Origin: an uncultured bacterium
Lineage (GTDB): Bacteria; Actinomycetota; Coriobacteriia; Coriobacteriales; Coriobacteriaceae
Assembly: GCA_958349055.1 (NCBI GenBank)
Contig: CATWBO010000021.1
Coordinates: 1 to 41,426 of the forward strand
Direction: 5' to 3'
DNA: 41,426 bases
Of this stretch, positions 14,958 through 22,998 are shown in pieces. The position numbers were made by a program, and so were the translations under genes. The stretch's first letter is position 1. Every line of letters begins with the position of its first letter. The notes below the pieces were generated by a model. The model was not told the origin of the DNA. It saw only the letters and a list, made by a program, of their open reading frames with translations, and searched no databases.

Positions 14958-16196
14958 CTATTCACATCCCTTGCAAGCGTTGATGCCCGGGGTGTATCCG
15001 CCAAACGGGTCCTCGATGGAGCACACGCCCGAGGGGGCCAGCGGATCGCGCTTGCCGGCCAGCTTGTCGTGGTGCATGGTCTCGATATAGGCCAGCACCA
15101 GCGGCGCCACGCCCTTCGCATCGTTTTTGACGATGGGCTCGCTCATGTAGTAGCCAAACGTACCCTCGCGGTGTGTGGTATTGCCCAGACCCGCGACCAG
15201 GCAGATGTTGTCGAGTGCCAGCTGCCCATCGTGCTCGGACAGGCAGGTCTCGCAGATGCCGTCGAAGGCACGACGGCCATGCTGGTAGTAGCGCTCGCCC
15301 AGCACGCCCAGGCGCACGCCCTTCATGATGGCGTTGGCAAAGATGGCACTACCGCTCTCCTCCAGGTAGTTGGGGGCGATGTTGGGCAGGTTGATGACCT
15401 GGTGCCACATGCCGGTCTTCTCGTCCTGATACGGCAGCATGGCGTCGATCAGGTCGTGGAACATCTTGCGGATCTCGTCCTTCTCGGCCGACATCGAAGG
15501 CGGCATGAGCTCCCACGTATCGATAAGCGCCATGGCAAACCAGCCCTCGGCGCGCAGCCAGAAGTTAGCCGAAAGGCCGGTGACGGGATCGCACCAGAAC
15601 TGCTTGCGGCTCGCGTCGTAGGCGTGATAGTACAGACCGTTGAGCGGGTTGCGCATAAGATCGTGCACGACCTGGAACATATGGAAGCTGTCCGAGCAGG
15701 CGCGACGGTTGTGGAAGCTCAGCTCGTACTGCATGTAGAACGGCTGCGCCATGTACATGCCGTCGAGCCAAATCTGGTTGGGGTAGACGGCCTTGTGCCA
15801 GAAGACGCCCTCTTTGGTGCGCGGCTGGGTCTCGAGCTGACGGTAGATGGTGTCCATGGCGGCACGGTACTTGGGCTTGCCAACCAGGTCATACAGCTTA
15901 TAGAGGGTCTTGCCCGCGTTGACGTTGTCGAGGTTGTACTCCTCGGGGTTGTAATGCTTGATGGTGCCGTCTTCCTGGACAAAGAAGTCGATATAGTCGT
16001 CGGCGAAGGTCAGGTAGCGCTGCTCACCCGTGATCTCGTACAGCTCGATGAGCGCCTTGATCATGCAGCCATCGATGTAGTTCCAGGTGTTCTCCTTGCC
16101 GGCACGGAGCTTTTCTATGTTCCAAGCCGGCGCCTGCGGCGTGGAAGTCTCGATCAGCTGCTCGATGTAGCGGTCCAGAATCTGATTGCAACCCAT
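14958..16196 (-). CDS. GH105 unsaturated rhamnogalacturonyl hydrolase
   Basis: A 412-residue (alpha/alpha)6-barrel protein of family GH105 (YteR/RhiN group). The catalytic Asp corresponds to Asp145 in WLDGMYM, matching YteR Asp143. It removes the terminal unsaturated galacturonate from rhamnogalacturonan-I fragments cut by a lyase. The released sugar becomes 5-keto-4-deoxyuronate, the substrate of the isomerase/reductase pair at 2196-3769. No signal peptide is seen, so it is cytoplasmic. ATG 16196 has AGAGGGGAC just upstream and is preferred over ATG 16214. Two LacI-type operator copies lie 27-80 bp upstream. It is followed without a gap by the TIM-barrel isomerase. Confidence 0.92.
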   Translation of the reverse strand: MGCNQILDRYIEQLIETSTPQAPAWNIEKLRAGKENTWNYIDGCMIKALIELYEITGEQRYLTFADDYIDFFVQEDGTIKHYNPEEYNLDNVNAGKTLYKLYDLVGKPKYRAAMDTIYRQLETQPRTKEGVFWHKAVYPNQIWLDGMYMAQPFYMQYELSFHNRRACSDSFHMFQVVHDLMRNPLNGLYYHAYDASRKQFWCDPVTGLSANFWLRAEGWFAMALIDTWELMPPSMSAEKDEIRKMFHDLIDAMLPYQDEKTGMWHQVINLPNIAPNYLEESGSAIFANAIMKGVRLGVLGERYYQHGRRAFDGICETCLSEHDGQLALDNICLVAGLGNTTHREGTFGYYMSEPIVKNDAKGVAPLVLAYIETMHHDKLAGKRDPLAPSGVCSIEDPFGGYTPGINACKGCE

Positions 16197-16222
16197 TGCT
16201 GTCCCCTCTGACATTAATGATG

Positions 16223-16288
16223 GGTGAACGTTAACCTTAGTGTAACGCGAACGGGGAATGTAGGGTGAACGTTAACCCTACATTCCCC
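16223..16288. promoter_or_regulatory. Two LacI-type operators before GH105, one inside a large hairpin
   Basis: GGTGAACGTTAACC occurs at 16223-16236 and again at 16264-16277. The second copy is the centre of a longer palindrome: GGGGAATGTAGGGT (16253-16266) pairs perfectly with ACCCTACATTCCCC (16275-16288). The hairpin lies 16 bp beyond the stop of the upstream SGNH gene, so it may serve both as operator and as a transcript-end structure. Confidence 0.85.
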
Positions 16289-16303
16289 GCGAACGGCAGA
16301 CTT

Positions 16304-16975
16304 TTAGCGGCAAACGGCAACAAGCCCCGCGGCAATTCGATGCGCTAGACGCTCATAGCCGGCCGAGCTGTAGTGCAATCCGTCCGGCATATAGAGCTCG
16401 CGGTGCTCGGGCAAAAACGGGCTGATGCCGCTTTGCGCGTACAGGTCGATCACCGGCACCGAGTAGTGATCGCAGACCTCGAGCATCGCCTGCACGTACG
16501 CGCTCTGCGTCAGGCCCAGATGGTTGAGCTCATTGCTCGCCGGAATATCCTTCTCGTGTTTGCCACTTGTCTTGCACGGCGTCATAAACACGAGCTTTGC
16601 CTGGGGCGAGCGCGCCGTGATGGCGCGAATCAGATAGTCGACCGCGCCATAGAACTCATGCACGTCGGTGCTGCCCAGCTCGCCGAGCGGCACGTTGCGG
16701 CTAAAGTCGTTGACGCCGCCAAAGACGACATAGACATCGGCTGCGTCGTCGATACCGTCCAGACGCTCGACAAACGAATCGGTACGGTCGGCCTTGATGG
16801 CGATGCGCGAGCCCTTGATGCCAAAGTTTTCGACGGTCGCACCGCCCAGCAGCGCGCCCAGGTGCGTGGTCCAGGAGATGTCGTTGCCGCCTGCGCCGCG
16901 TCCGTTGTCACCCCAAGTGGTCGAATCGCCAAAGCAGCAGATGGTCGATTCGCTCAAGGTTTTCGTCGGTTTCAT
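16304..16975 (-). CDS. SGNH/GDSL-family esterase
   Basis: A 223-residue SGNH hydrolase. Block I is FGDSTTWG with nucleophile Ser18, block III is GGVND with Asn89, and block V is DGLHYS with Asp198 and His201. Members deacetylate polysaccharides and oligosaccharides or cleave other esters; in a pectin locus a rhamnogalacturonan or galacturonan acetylesterase is the likely role. No signal peptide is visible. ATG 16975 is chosen for the strong GGAAGGAG 8 bp upstream. It sits between the CE8 fusion gene (78-bp gap) and GH105 on the same strand. Class is certain, substrate inferred. Confidence 0.88.
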   Translation of the reverse strand: MKPTKTLSESTICCFGDSTTWGDNGRGAGGNDISWTTHLGALLGGATVENFGIKGSRIAIKADRTDSFVERLDGIDDAADVYVVFGGVNDFSRNVPLGELGSTDVHEFYGAVDYLIRAITARSPQAKLVFMTPCKTSGKHEKDIPASNELNHLGLTQSAYVQAMLEVCDHYSVPVIDLYAQSGISPFLPEHRELYMPDGLHYSSAGYERLAHRIAAGLVAVCR

Positions 16976-17052
16976 GTTTATACTCCTTCCCGCCCACACG
17001 GCGGTCTTTGGTCTTATCAGTCATTACCGTTTGCTCGCGCATTGCCCACGGT

Positions 17053-19215
17053 CTACGAGCAAAACCCGGCAACGTGCTCGTCAAGCCACTCAATATCCTC
17101 GGCAAGGTGTGCGACGCCCAGATGGTGCCCGCCCGGACAGATCTCGTGCGACAAGTTGCCGGCATGCCCCACGAGCTCATAGGCATCGCGAACGATATCG
17201 AGCTGCTCGTCCACGTTCGCAAGCCCACGGGCACCGTTAAGATGATCGCCCTCGCAGCTCTGTACCAACAGCGGGCGCGGCGCAATGAGCGAGGCGATAT
17301 CGCCCATATCGAGCAGGCGCCACAGCCCCGGCACATAGTTGCAGCTGCAGTTGCCGTTGAGGTGCAGCAGAGAATCGTCGACACCGTACAGATAGCCCGA
17401 GACAAACGCCTTGCGCACGCGCGGGTCGAGCGCCGCCAGATACAGCGTCATGTATCCACCGCCCGAAAAGCCAAAACAACCCAGGTCGTCCATGGCAATG
17501 TCGCCGCGCGCCTCCAGGTAATCGATCAGACGCATGTTGTCCCAGGCGTTGAGGCCTGCAACCGTAAGGCCCAACGGTTCGGCCATGCGCGCCTGGTTTA
17601 GGCAGGTCCCGCGCAGGAAACTGTTCTCGTCATCGCCCTGGCCCTTCCAATCGCGACGGTATCCCCAACCGCGTGCATCGGGGCAGACGGCCACATAGCC
17701 CATGCGCGCCAGACGCAGACCGTAGTCGTAGTTGAACTTACGCACGGCGTCGTCGACCGCCGGCACGCCCGTCACACCCGCAACACTTGCGGCTCCGGCG
17801 CCCTGGTGGCCGTGAGGGCAGATATAGCAGCGCTTAAAGCCTTGCTCGTCAAGTTTGGGCGCCTGAGGCTCCAGCAGATAGAACGGCATCCAAACGTTGT
17901 GCTCCACCTGCAGCATCGCATGGGTGCGCACGATACCGCCGGCAATCTGCGCCCGATCGAGCTCGCGTACCTCAATCGGTATGCGATCCATAAGCGATAA
18001 GCCCAACAGGTCAAACAGCCGAGCCCTCGTCGCGACCTGCCATGTCTCAAAGTCACCGGGCGTCGCGCCCTTAAACGCGGCAGAGCGGCCTTCGCTCTTA
18101 AGACGGTCACGAAACGCCGGTTCATCTTCGTAATAGGTGTCGATATGCACCGTGCGACCGTTATCGGAAAGGCCAGCGGTCTCCACGTTGTCGCCCGAGC
18201 CGGCCTCGGGGTCCCAGCCGTCCGCACCGGAGAGCACCTGCTCGCGGGCATACCGGGCAGTGGCTGCAGCATCGAGCTCGCGGGCCCATGGCATCCAGCC
18301 GGCAGTATCGCCCTCCGGGCCATGCAGGATTGCGCCGGCGTAGCATGCCCTCTCGTGCGCCGCCGGCTTATTCCAATCCCACCAGCCCTCGCGCTTGATG
18401 TGCTGTCCCAGCCAGCAATCGATCAACACGGTCTGCGCCCACTCGCGCCAAGGACGTCCCAGGTAAACCGAATCAGGCGCCACATCTTGCGCGGCCGTAA
18501 ACGAGCAGCCGTGGAACACAAAACCGTACGGCTCCCCCTCGGGCGTCGATGCCGCCGTCACGTAGCCGTTCACGTCCATATTTCGGTTAAGCGAGCGGAT
18601 CTCGCACCCCTCAAAATAGGCACGCGCGCCGCCAAAGATAAAGTCGACGTCGCCCTCGATTCGACAGCGTCGGAAATACTGACGCCCCACCCGGCGCGGC
18701 GCAAACTGTTTGGGGCCAATAAACCCGCCCGGTTTGACTTCGCGCGGCGGCAGTGGGCCCAAAAACAGCGTATCCTGGCGCCCCGTAATGCAGCAGGCAT
18801 CGACCGCCAGACGATCGCCGTCGGCATACAGGGCAATCGCCTGCCCCACCTCGCGACCGTCGCCGGCATCGTTGACGATCGTGAGGTTCTCGAGCCGCAC
18901 GTCATCGGCATCAACCAAAACGGTATAGGTCCTAAACGTGCCAAGCGTGCCGTCGACACCCGAGCCATCACTCGAGGGCATCTTGGCACCCAGGCCACCC
19001 ACAATGTGCACGCTGTCAGCCGTCTCGCCCACCAACGTCACATGCGGTCGATGAATCTCGACCCGCTCGCGATACTCGCCCGGATCGACATGAATCCTCA
19101 CCGGTTGTTCAGCATTCGGATAGAGCCGATCGGCTGCCGCCAAGGCCTCGGAAATGCTGCGGTATGCCCCCTCACGCTCGGTCGATACTTCAAAAACTTG
19201 TTCTTCAATCATCAT
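17053..19215 (-). CDS. Two-domain pectin esterase: CE8 pectinesterase fused to alpha/beta hydrolase
   Basis: A 720-residue protein with two catalytic modules. Residues 1-335 form a CE8 pectin methylesterase beta-helix: RQDTLF (146-151), DFIFGGA (191-197) and YLGRPWR (251-257), which carry the family's catalytic Gln, Asp and Arg residues. Residues 345-720 form an alpha/beta hydrolase with nucleophile elbow GFSGG (Ser584), acidic residue near EGD (655-657) and the late GGHHLG (His697), resembling Abhydrolase_7/acetylxylan-esterase-type proteins. The fusion could remove methyl and acetyl esters from one oligogalacturonide. No signal peptide is seen, which is unusual for pectinesterases and fits cytoplasmic trimming of imported oligomers. 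ATG 19215 is followed by a second ATG at once; GAAAGGG lies upstream. Confidence 0.9.
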   Translation of the reverse strand: MMIEEQVFEVSTEREGAYRSISEALAAADRLYPNAEQPVRIHVDPGEYRERVEIHRPHVTLVGETADSVHIVGGLGAKMPSSDGSGVDGTLGTFRTYTVLVDADDVRLENLTIVNDAGDGREVGQAIALYADGDRLAVDACCITGRQDTLFLGPLPPREVKPGGFIGPKQFAPRRVGRQYFRRCRIEGDVDFIFGGARAYFEGCEIRSLNRNMDVNGYVTAASTPEGEPYGFVFHGCSFTAAQDVAPDSVYLGRPWREWAQTVLIDCWLGQHIKREGWWDWNKPAAHERACYAGAILHGPEGDTAGWMPWARELDAAATARYAREQVLSGADGWDPEAGSGDNVETAGLSDNGRTVHIDTYYEDEPAFRDRLKSEGRSAAFKGATPGDFETWQVATRARLFDLLGLSLMDRIPIEVRELDRAQIAGGIVRTHAMLQVEHNVWMPFYLLEPQAPKLDEQGFKRCYICPHGHQGAGAASVAGVTGVPAVDDAVRKFNYDYGLRLARMGYVAVCPDARGWGYRRDWKGQGDDENSFLRGTCLNQARMAEPLGLTVAGLNAWDNMRLIDYLEARGDIAMDDLGCFGFSGGGYMTLYLAALDPRVRKAFVSGYLYGVDDSLLHLNGNCSCNYVPGLWRLLDMGDIASLIAPRPLLVQSCEGDHLNGARGLANVDEQLDIVRDAYELVGHAGNLSHEICPGGHHLGVAHLAEDIEWLDEHVAGFCS

Positions 19216-19274
19216 CAGTCGCTACGCCCTTTCGTCGCGGACCGCCTACGCTGCAGTTCCGGCATATAAAGAGC

Positions 19275-19312
19275 ACGTGCGATGGGTCGGGAAGGCCCCG
19301 TCCATCGCACGT
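19275..19312 (-). terminator. Hairpin between GH28 and CE8 genes
   Basis: An 11-bp stem ACGTGCGATGG / CCATCGCACGT with a GC-rich inner part lies 38 bp beyond the GH28 stop. The minus-strand continuation is GCTCTTTATA, so it is a weak terminator that may lower expression of the esterase genes downstream. Confidence 0.6.
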
Positions 19313-19349
19313 CACAACATGCCGGATTCGATTGTTTAAGAGCAAACGC

Positions 19350-20945
19350 TTACGCGCGCACAACCTTGTCGACGTTTTGGAGCTGCAACTCCTCGCCGTC
19401 CTGGCCCTCGATACTCACATTTTGCAGGTCGAGCACCTTGACGTTTTGCGCGATGATGCCCTGGCGCACCATGGGCTCAACGCCGCAGGCCATGGCCGGG
19501 ACAAAGGGCTCGGCATCTGCCGCGAAGGTCACGTGGACGTCCTGGAACGTCAGGCGCGTCACCTTGCTCTCGGGCAGGCCCGTGATGTAGGCCGCGGCGG
19601 CATGGCAGTTGGTGGCCTCGATATCGCGAAACGTCGTGGCGCCAAAGCCGGGCGTGCGGTCGTCGACGGGCAGCGCCTCGCGGTTCTGGACGTAGTCGGT
19701 CTTGCCGTCCTTGTCGCAGAAGTAGAAGGAGTTGACCACAAAGGGCGTGAGGACCTCGTCCATGCGAATGTGCTCGAAGGTGATGCCCTCGTTGACGGCG
19801 TCCTTGCCGCGGCCGCGACGAGTCTTGACGCGCAGGCCGCGGTCGGTGCGCTCGAACAGGCACTTGCTCACGGTAAGGTCCTTGATGCCACCGGCGGCCT
19901 CGGAACCCAGGACCACGGCGCCGTGGCCATCGTGCATGTAGCAGTGCGAGATCAGCACGTCGTGCGTTGCGGGGCGAAGCTCAGGCTCAATGCCCAGCTT
20001 GCCGCTCTTGATGGCGATGCAGTCGTCGCCCACCGAGAACTGGCAGCCCAGGATGCGAACAAAGCCGCAGCTCTCGGGATCGATGCCGTCGGTGTTGTGG
20101 GAGTTCTTGGGGCCCTCGATGGACAGGCAGAGCGCATCGACGTGCTCGCACAGGATGGGGTGGATGTTCCACGCCGGGCTGTTGCGGACGATGAAGCCTG
20201 CCAGGCTCACGTTCTCGCACTCGGACAGGAAAATCATGCGCGGACGGGCGACCTCGCGGCCCTCCTCGGGACGGAAGATGTTCTTAAAGTCCTTGTTCCA
20301 CCAGTTGTCCTCGGCAAAATCGGTCTGGCCGTCAATTGCACCGCGGCCATAGATGCACACGTCATGCACGCTCAGGCCGGTAAAGGTGGAGCAATAGGTT
20401 GCAAAGCTCTCGCCCTCCCAACGGCCCAGCGGGGTCATGTCGGTACCGGCGTAACCGGCGCCCTCGTCGCCCTTAACCGTACCGGGGATGTAGGCAAGCG
20501 CCGCGCGGTCGTGGCGAGCCAACAGCACGGCACCCTCGGCAAGCTCGATGTTGATATGGCTCTTGAGGAAGAGCGACTTGATGCGGTAGTTGCCGGCGGG
20601 AATCAGCACGCGACCACCCTTGGGACAGGCCATGATGGCGGCCTGGATGTTGGTGGTGTCGTCGTGCTTAGCATCGCCCTTGGCGCCGCAGTCGCGAACG
20701 TTAATGGTAAAAGGCTCCACCGGCGTGGTGACGCCCACACTCAGCTCGCGCTCGCCGCAAACAAAGCGGACCAAGTTGCGCTTGCCGGGAACCAGGCCGT
20801 CGACATAGGTCTCGACCGTGTTCGTGGTGCCGGCGGGCTCGTCGTTGACAAAGATCTCCCACGTATCGGCACAGGTAAAGTAGCCGCCATCGTCGAGCTC
20901 GATAACGGCCGCGCGGGCGTTGCGCCAGATAACGTTCGTCTCCAT
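19350..20945 (-). CDS. GH28 polygalacturonase-like exo-enzyme
   Basis: A 531-residue right-handed beta-helix of family GH28. The catalytic signatures are NTDGIDP (284-290), GDDCIAIKSG (306-315, the paired Asp residues), GHG (340-342) and a RGLRVKT segment for substrate binding. An N-terminal segment of about 80 residues looks like a fibronectin-III-type module, typical of exo-acting members that release galacturonate. No signal peptide is present, so it should work on imported oligomers. ATG 20945 follows GAGGGAGAG. It lies directly after the symporter gene on the minus strand. Confidence 0.92.
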   Translation of the reverse strand: METNVIWRNARAAVIELDDGGYFTCADTWEIFVNDEPAGTTNTVETYVDGLVPGKRNLVRFVCGERELSVGVTTPVEPFTINVRDCGAKGDAKHDDTTNIQAAIMACPKGGRVLIPAGNYRIKSLFLKSHINIELAEGAVLLARHDRAALAYIPGTVKGDEGAGYAGTDMTPLGRWEGESFATYCSTFTGLSVHDVCIYGRGAIDGQTDFAEDNWWNKDFKNIFRPEEGREVARPRMIFLSECENVSLAGFIVRNSPAWNIHPILCEHVDALCLSIEGPKNSHNTDGIDPESCGFVRILGCQFSVGDDCIAIKSGKLGIEPELRPATHDVLISHCYMHDGHGAVVLGSEAAGGIKDLTVSKCLFERTDRGLRVKTRRGRGKDAVNEGITFEHIRMDEVLTPFVVNSFYFCDKDGKTDYVQNREALPVDDRTPGFGATTFRDIEATNCHAAAAYITGLPESKVTRLTFQDVHVTFAADAEPFVPAMACGVEPMVRQGIIAQNVKVLDLQNVSIEGQDGEELQLQNVDKVVRA

Positions 20946-20986
20946 GGGTCTCTCCCTCAAATGTAATCAGAAGTTCATACTACTCG

Positions 20987-21039
20987 TTTTTAAAAAAGGG
21001 CCGCACCCGCCGGTGGATCTCCGGTGGCATGGCCCTTTG
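20987..21039 (-). terminator. Intrinsic terminator after the symporter gene
   Basis: On the minus strand AAAGGGCC pairs with GGCCCTTT around an inner CCACCGG/CCGGTGG-like stem, followed by a T run (TTTTTTAAAAACG). It lies about 20 bp past the symporter stop, so GH28 and the esterases would depend on read-through or on their own promoters. Confidence 0.8.
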
Positions 21040-21059
21040 GTTTGGACAATGCGTTGGCC

Positions 21060-22619
21060 CTACTCGGCGGGAATTACACTGCCGTCCTGGAAGCCAACAT
21101 TGTTGTGGGCGAAGCAGTCCTCGTACTTAAAGCCGGAGAGCTCCTCGCAAAGCGCCTTGACCTCGGGCTTGACGTCGGCCATCTTGCCACCCTCCTTGAC
21201 ACGGTGGATCTCGTCGCAAAGGATGTCGCACTGCTCCTTGTCGATCTTGATGCCGCGGGCAAGGACAGCCGCGAGCAGGAAGAAGCCGGCGCAGCCGATG
21301 AGCATGTAGCCGCAGATGTACAGAGGCACGGTGGCGGGCTGGGTCACGGCATCGCTGTTGCCGGCGGTCTGAATGAAGCCGGAGGCAGCAAGGACGATAG
21401 CCCATACGTTGACGGCAACAGCCTGGGCAATCTGCTGGCAGAGCTGCTGAGCGGAGCTGTAGATGCCCTCGCGGCGACGCAGGGTGATGAGCTCATCGAC
21501 ATCGGGGATGTAGTTGAGCAGAACATCGGGCAGATACTGGAAGCCAACGTAGAAGAACTTCCAGATGGCGAAGATGATGGGGTAGGCGATCATGGCGATG
21601 GCGACCGTGGAGGTGCCGTTGATCTGACCAAAGGCGAAGTAGTTGTAGGCGATGATGCACGCGGCGCAACCGACGTTTGCCAGGTACCAAGACTTGTGGA
21701 AGCCCTTCTTGGCCATGAGGGCGACCCAGATGGCGGTGCAGACGATAGCGACGACCTTGCCGGGCATCTCCATCACGGACTCGTAGGACTTAGGAATCTG
21801 CAGACAGTAGACGATGAAGAAGGACAGGCACGCAGACCAGCAGGCAGCGGCGAGCTTCGTGGAGACCTGCGCATACAGGACCTTGCGGAAGGACTTGTTG
21901 CGGAAGGTAGAGATAACGTCGATGAAAAACTTCTTGATACCCTCGCCGACGCTCTCGATCTTCTCCTGAGCGACCTCCTCGGGGGTGTGCTCCCACGTAG
22001 ACAGGTACACGCAGAGCAGCGAGATTGCCATGACCGAAGCGTTGATCGTAGCGATGATGAAGTAGCTGAACGGGTTGGTCTCGCCGAAGGTGCCAAAGCC
22101 AAAGCCGACGAGTGCTGCCATCAGGAAGCCGGCGGCGTTACCAAAGAGGTGCTTGTAGCCGGTGAGGTACGTACGCTCCTTGAAGTCGTCGGTCATCTCG
22201 ATGGTAAGCGGCGACAGGTTGGCGGTGCAGAACGTGTACGCGACGTTGTAGATCAGGTACAGCACAAAGTAGTACGGGAAACCGAACGGCGTGGCGACGA
22301 AGATGAGCGGCTCGGCGACCATCATCGGGATAGCCAGCAAAATCCAGAAACGACGACGACCAAAGATGCGGCCGATCTTGGTGGCATAGAAGTTATCGGC
22401 CACAAAACCCATCAGCGGGCAAAGAATGGCGTTGAGGTAGATGGCGAACGAGCTAATCAGCGCAGCCTCGCCTGCGGACAGACCGCACTCCGTGGACAGG
22501 AACAGCACCATGTAGCTGTGCGTAAAGCTCAGGGCACCGGAGTTGAGCATGCCGCCCATACCAAAGCCCAAGCGCGTCCAGAATGTGATCTTGCGCTTTT
22601 TACCGATCTTGTTAGTCAT
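21060..22619 (-). CDS. GPH-family (MFS) oligosaccharide/uronate cation symporter
   Basis: A 519-residue membrane protein with about 12 predicted helices. The start (KITFWTRLGFGMGGMLNSGA) and the loop GRIFGRRRFWILLA between helices 2 and 3 are typical of the GPH (glycoside-pentoside-hexuronide:cation) family. The C-terminus carries a cytoplasmic tail of about 55 residues. In this context it should import galacturonides or rhamnogalacturonan oligomers produced outside the cell by other organisms, since no secreted pectin lyase or ABC importer is encoded here. ATG 22619 has AGAGGGAG upstream; the frame before it has no transporter features. Three LacI-type operator copies lie within 260 bp upstream. 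Transport class firm, substrate inferred. Confidence 0.88.
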   Translation of the reverse strand: MTNKIGKKRKITFWTRLGFGMGGMLNSGALSFTHSYMVLFLSTECGLSAGEAALISSFAIYLNAILCPLMGFVADNFYATKIGRIFGRRRFWILLAIPMMVAEPLIFVATPFGFPYYFVLYLIYNVAYTFCTANLSPLTIEMTDDFKERTYLTGYKHLFGNAAGFLMAALVGFGFGTFGETNPFSYFIIATINASVMAISLLCVYLSTWEHTPEEVAQEKIESVGEGIKKFFIDVISTFRNKSFRKVLYAQVSTKLAAACWSACLSFFIVYCLQIPKSYESVMEMPGKVVAIVCTAIWVALMAKKGFHKSWYLANVGCAACIIAYNYFAFGQINGTSTVAIAMIAYPIIFAIWKFFYVGFQYLPDVLLNYIPDVDELITLRRREGIYSSAQQLCQQIAQAVAVNVWAIVLAASGFIQTAGNSDAVTQPATVPLYICGYMLIGCAGFFLLAAVLARGIKIDKEQCDILCDEIHRVKEGGKMADVKPEVKALCEELSGFKYEDCFAHNNVGFQDGSVIPAE

Positions 22620-22703
22620 CGAGCTCCCTCTCTTTTCTCGATTGTCTTGTAACAAGACATTGGAGTCCATACCGATGTCTGTCTGCATGTCGTCCACTCG
22701 TAG

Positions 22704-22877
22704 GGTGAACGTTTAGCTAGATTATGCGCGATTGCTTATGATAGGTGAACGTTCACTTGTATATTATCCTTGAACGGTCGTTTTTTGCCGTTAAACGGAC
22801 ATCTGACTTGAAAAAAATCACGATTACATGGGTATTGAGTGGGTTTAAATTTGAGGTCGATTAGGTGAACGTTTATT
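22704..22877. promoter_or_regulatory. Three LacI-type operators before the symporter gene
   Basis: Copies are GGTGAACGTTTAGC (22704-22717), GGTGAACGTTCACT (22744-22757, near-perfect palindrome) and GGTGAACGTTTATT (22864-22877). A TTGAACGGTC half site is near 22770. Two copies keep only the left half well. The 22698-22998 gap otherwise holds only the uxaA terminator. Confidence 0.85.
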
Positions 22878-22921
22878 GTTTTCGCCGCTCCCGTACCCTC
22901 AGAAAGACACGCCCGAACAGA

Positions 22922-22966
22922 CAGAACAAACATGGCCCCGCCGGGAACACTCCCGACGGGGCCATG
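22922..22966 (-). terminator. Intrinsic terminator of the uxaA gene
   Basis: A 16-bp stem CATGGCCCCGCCGGGA / TCCCGACGGGGCCATG with loop ACAC and one mismatch; the minus strand continues TTTGTTCTGT. It lies 32 bp after the uxaA stop and separates the uxa genes from the symporter unit. Confidence 0.85.
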
Positions 22967-22998
22967 ATCAATAGTGCCCTATGCGAACCCATTTACCG

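Noticed and set aside
19336..19356. AGCAAACGCTT as a further LacI-type site
   Set aside because: It overlaps the GH28 stop, is not palindromic enough and does not match the GGTGAACGTTCACC pattern.
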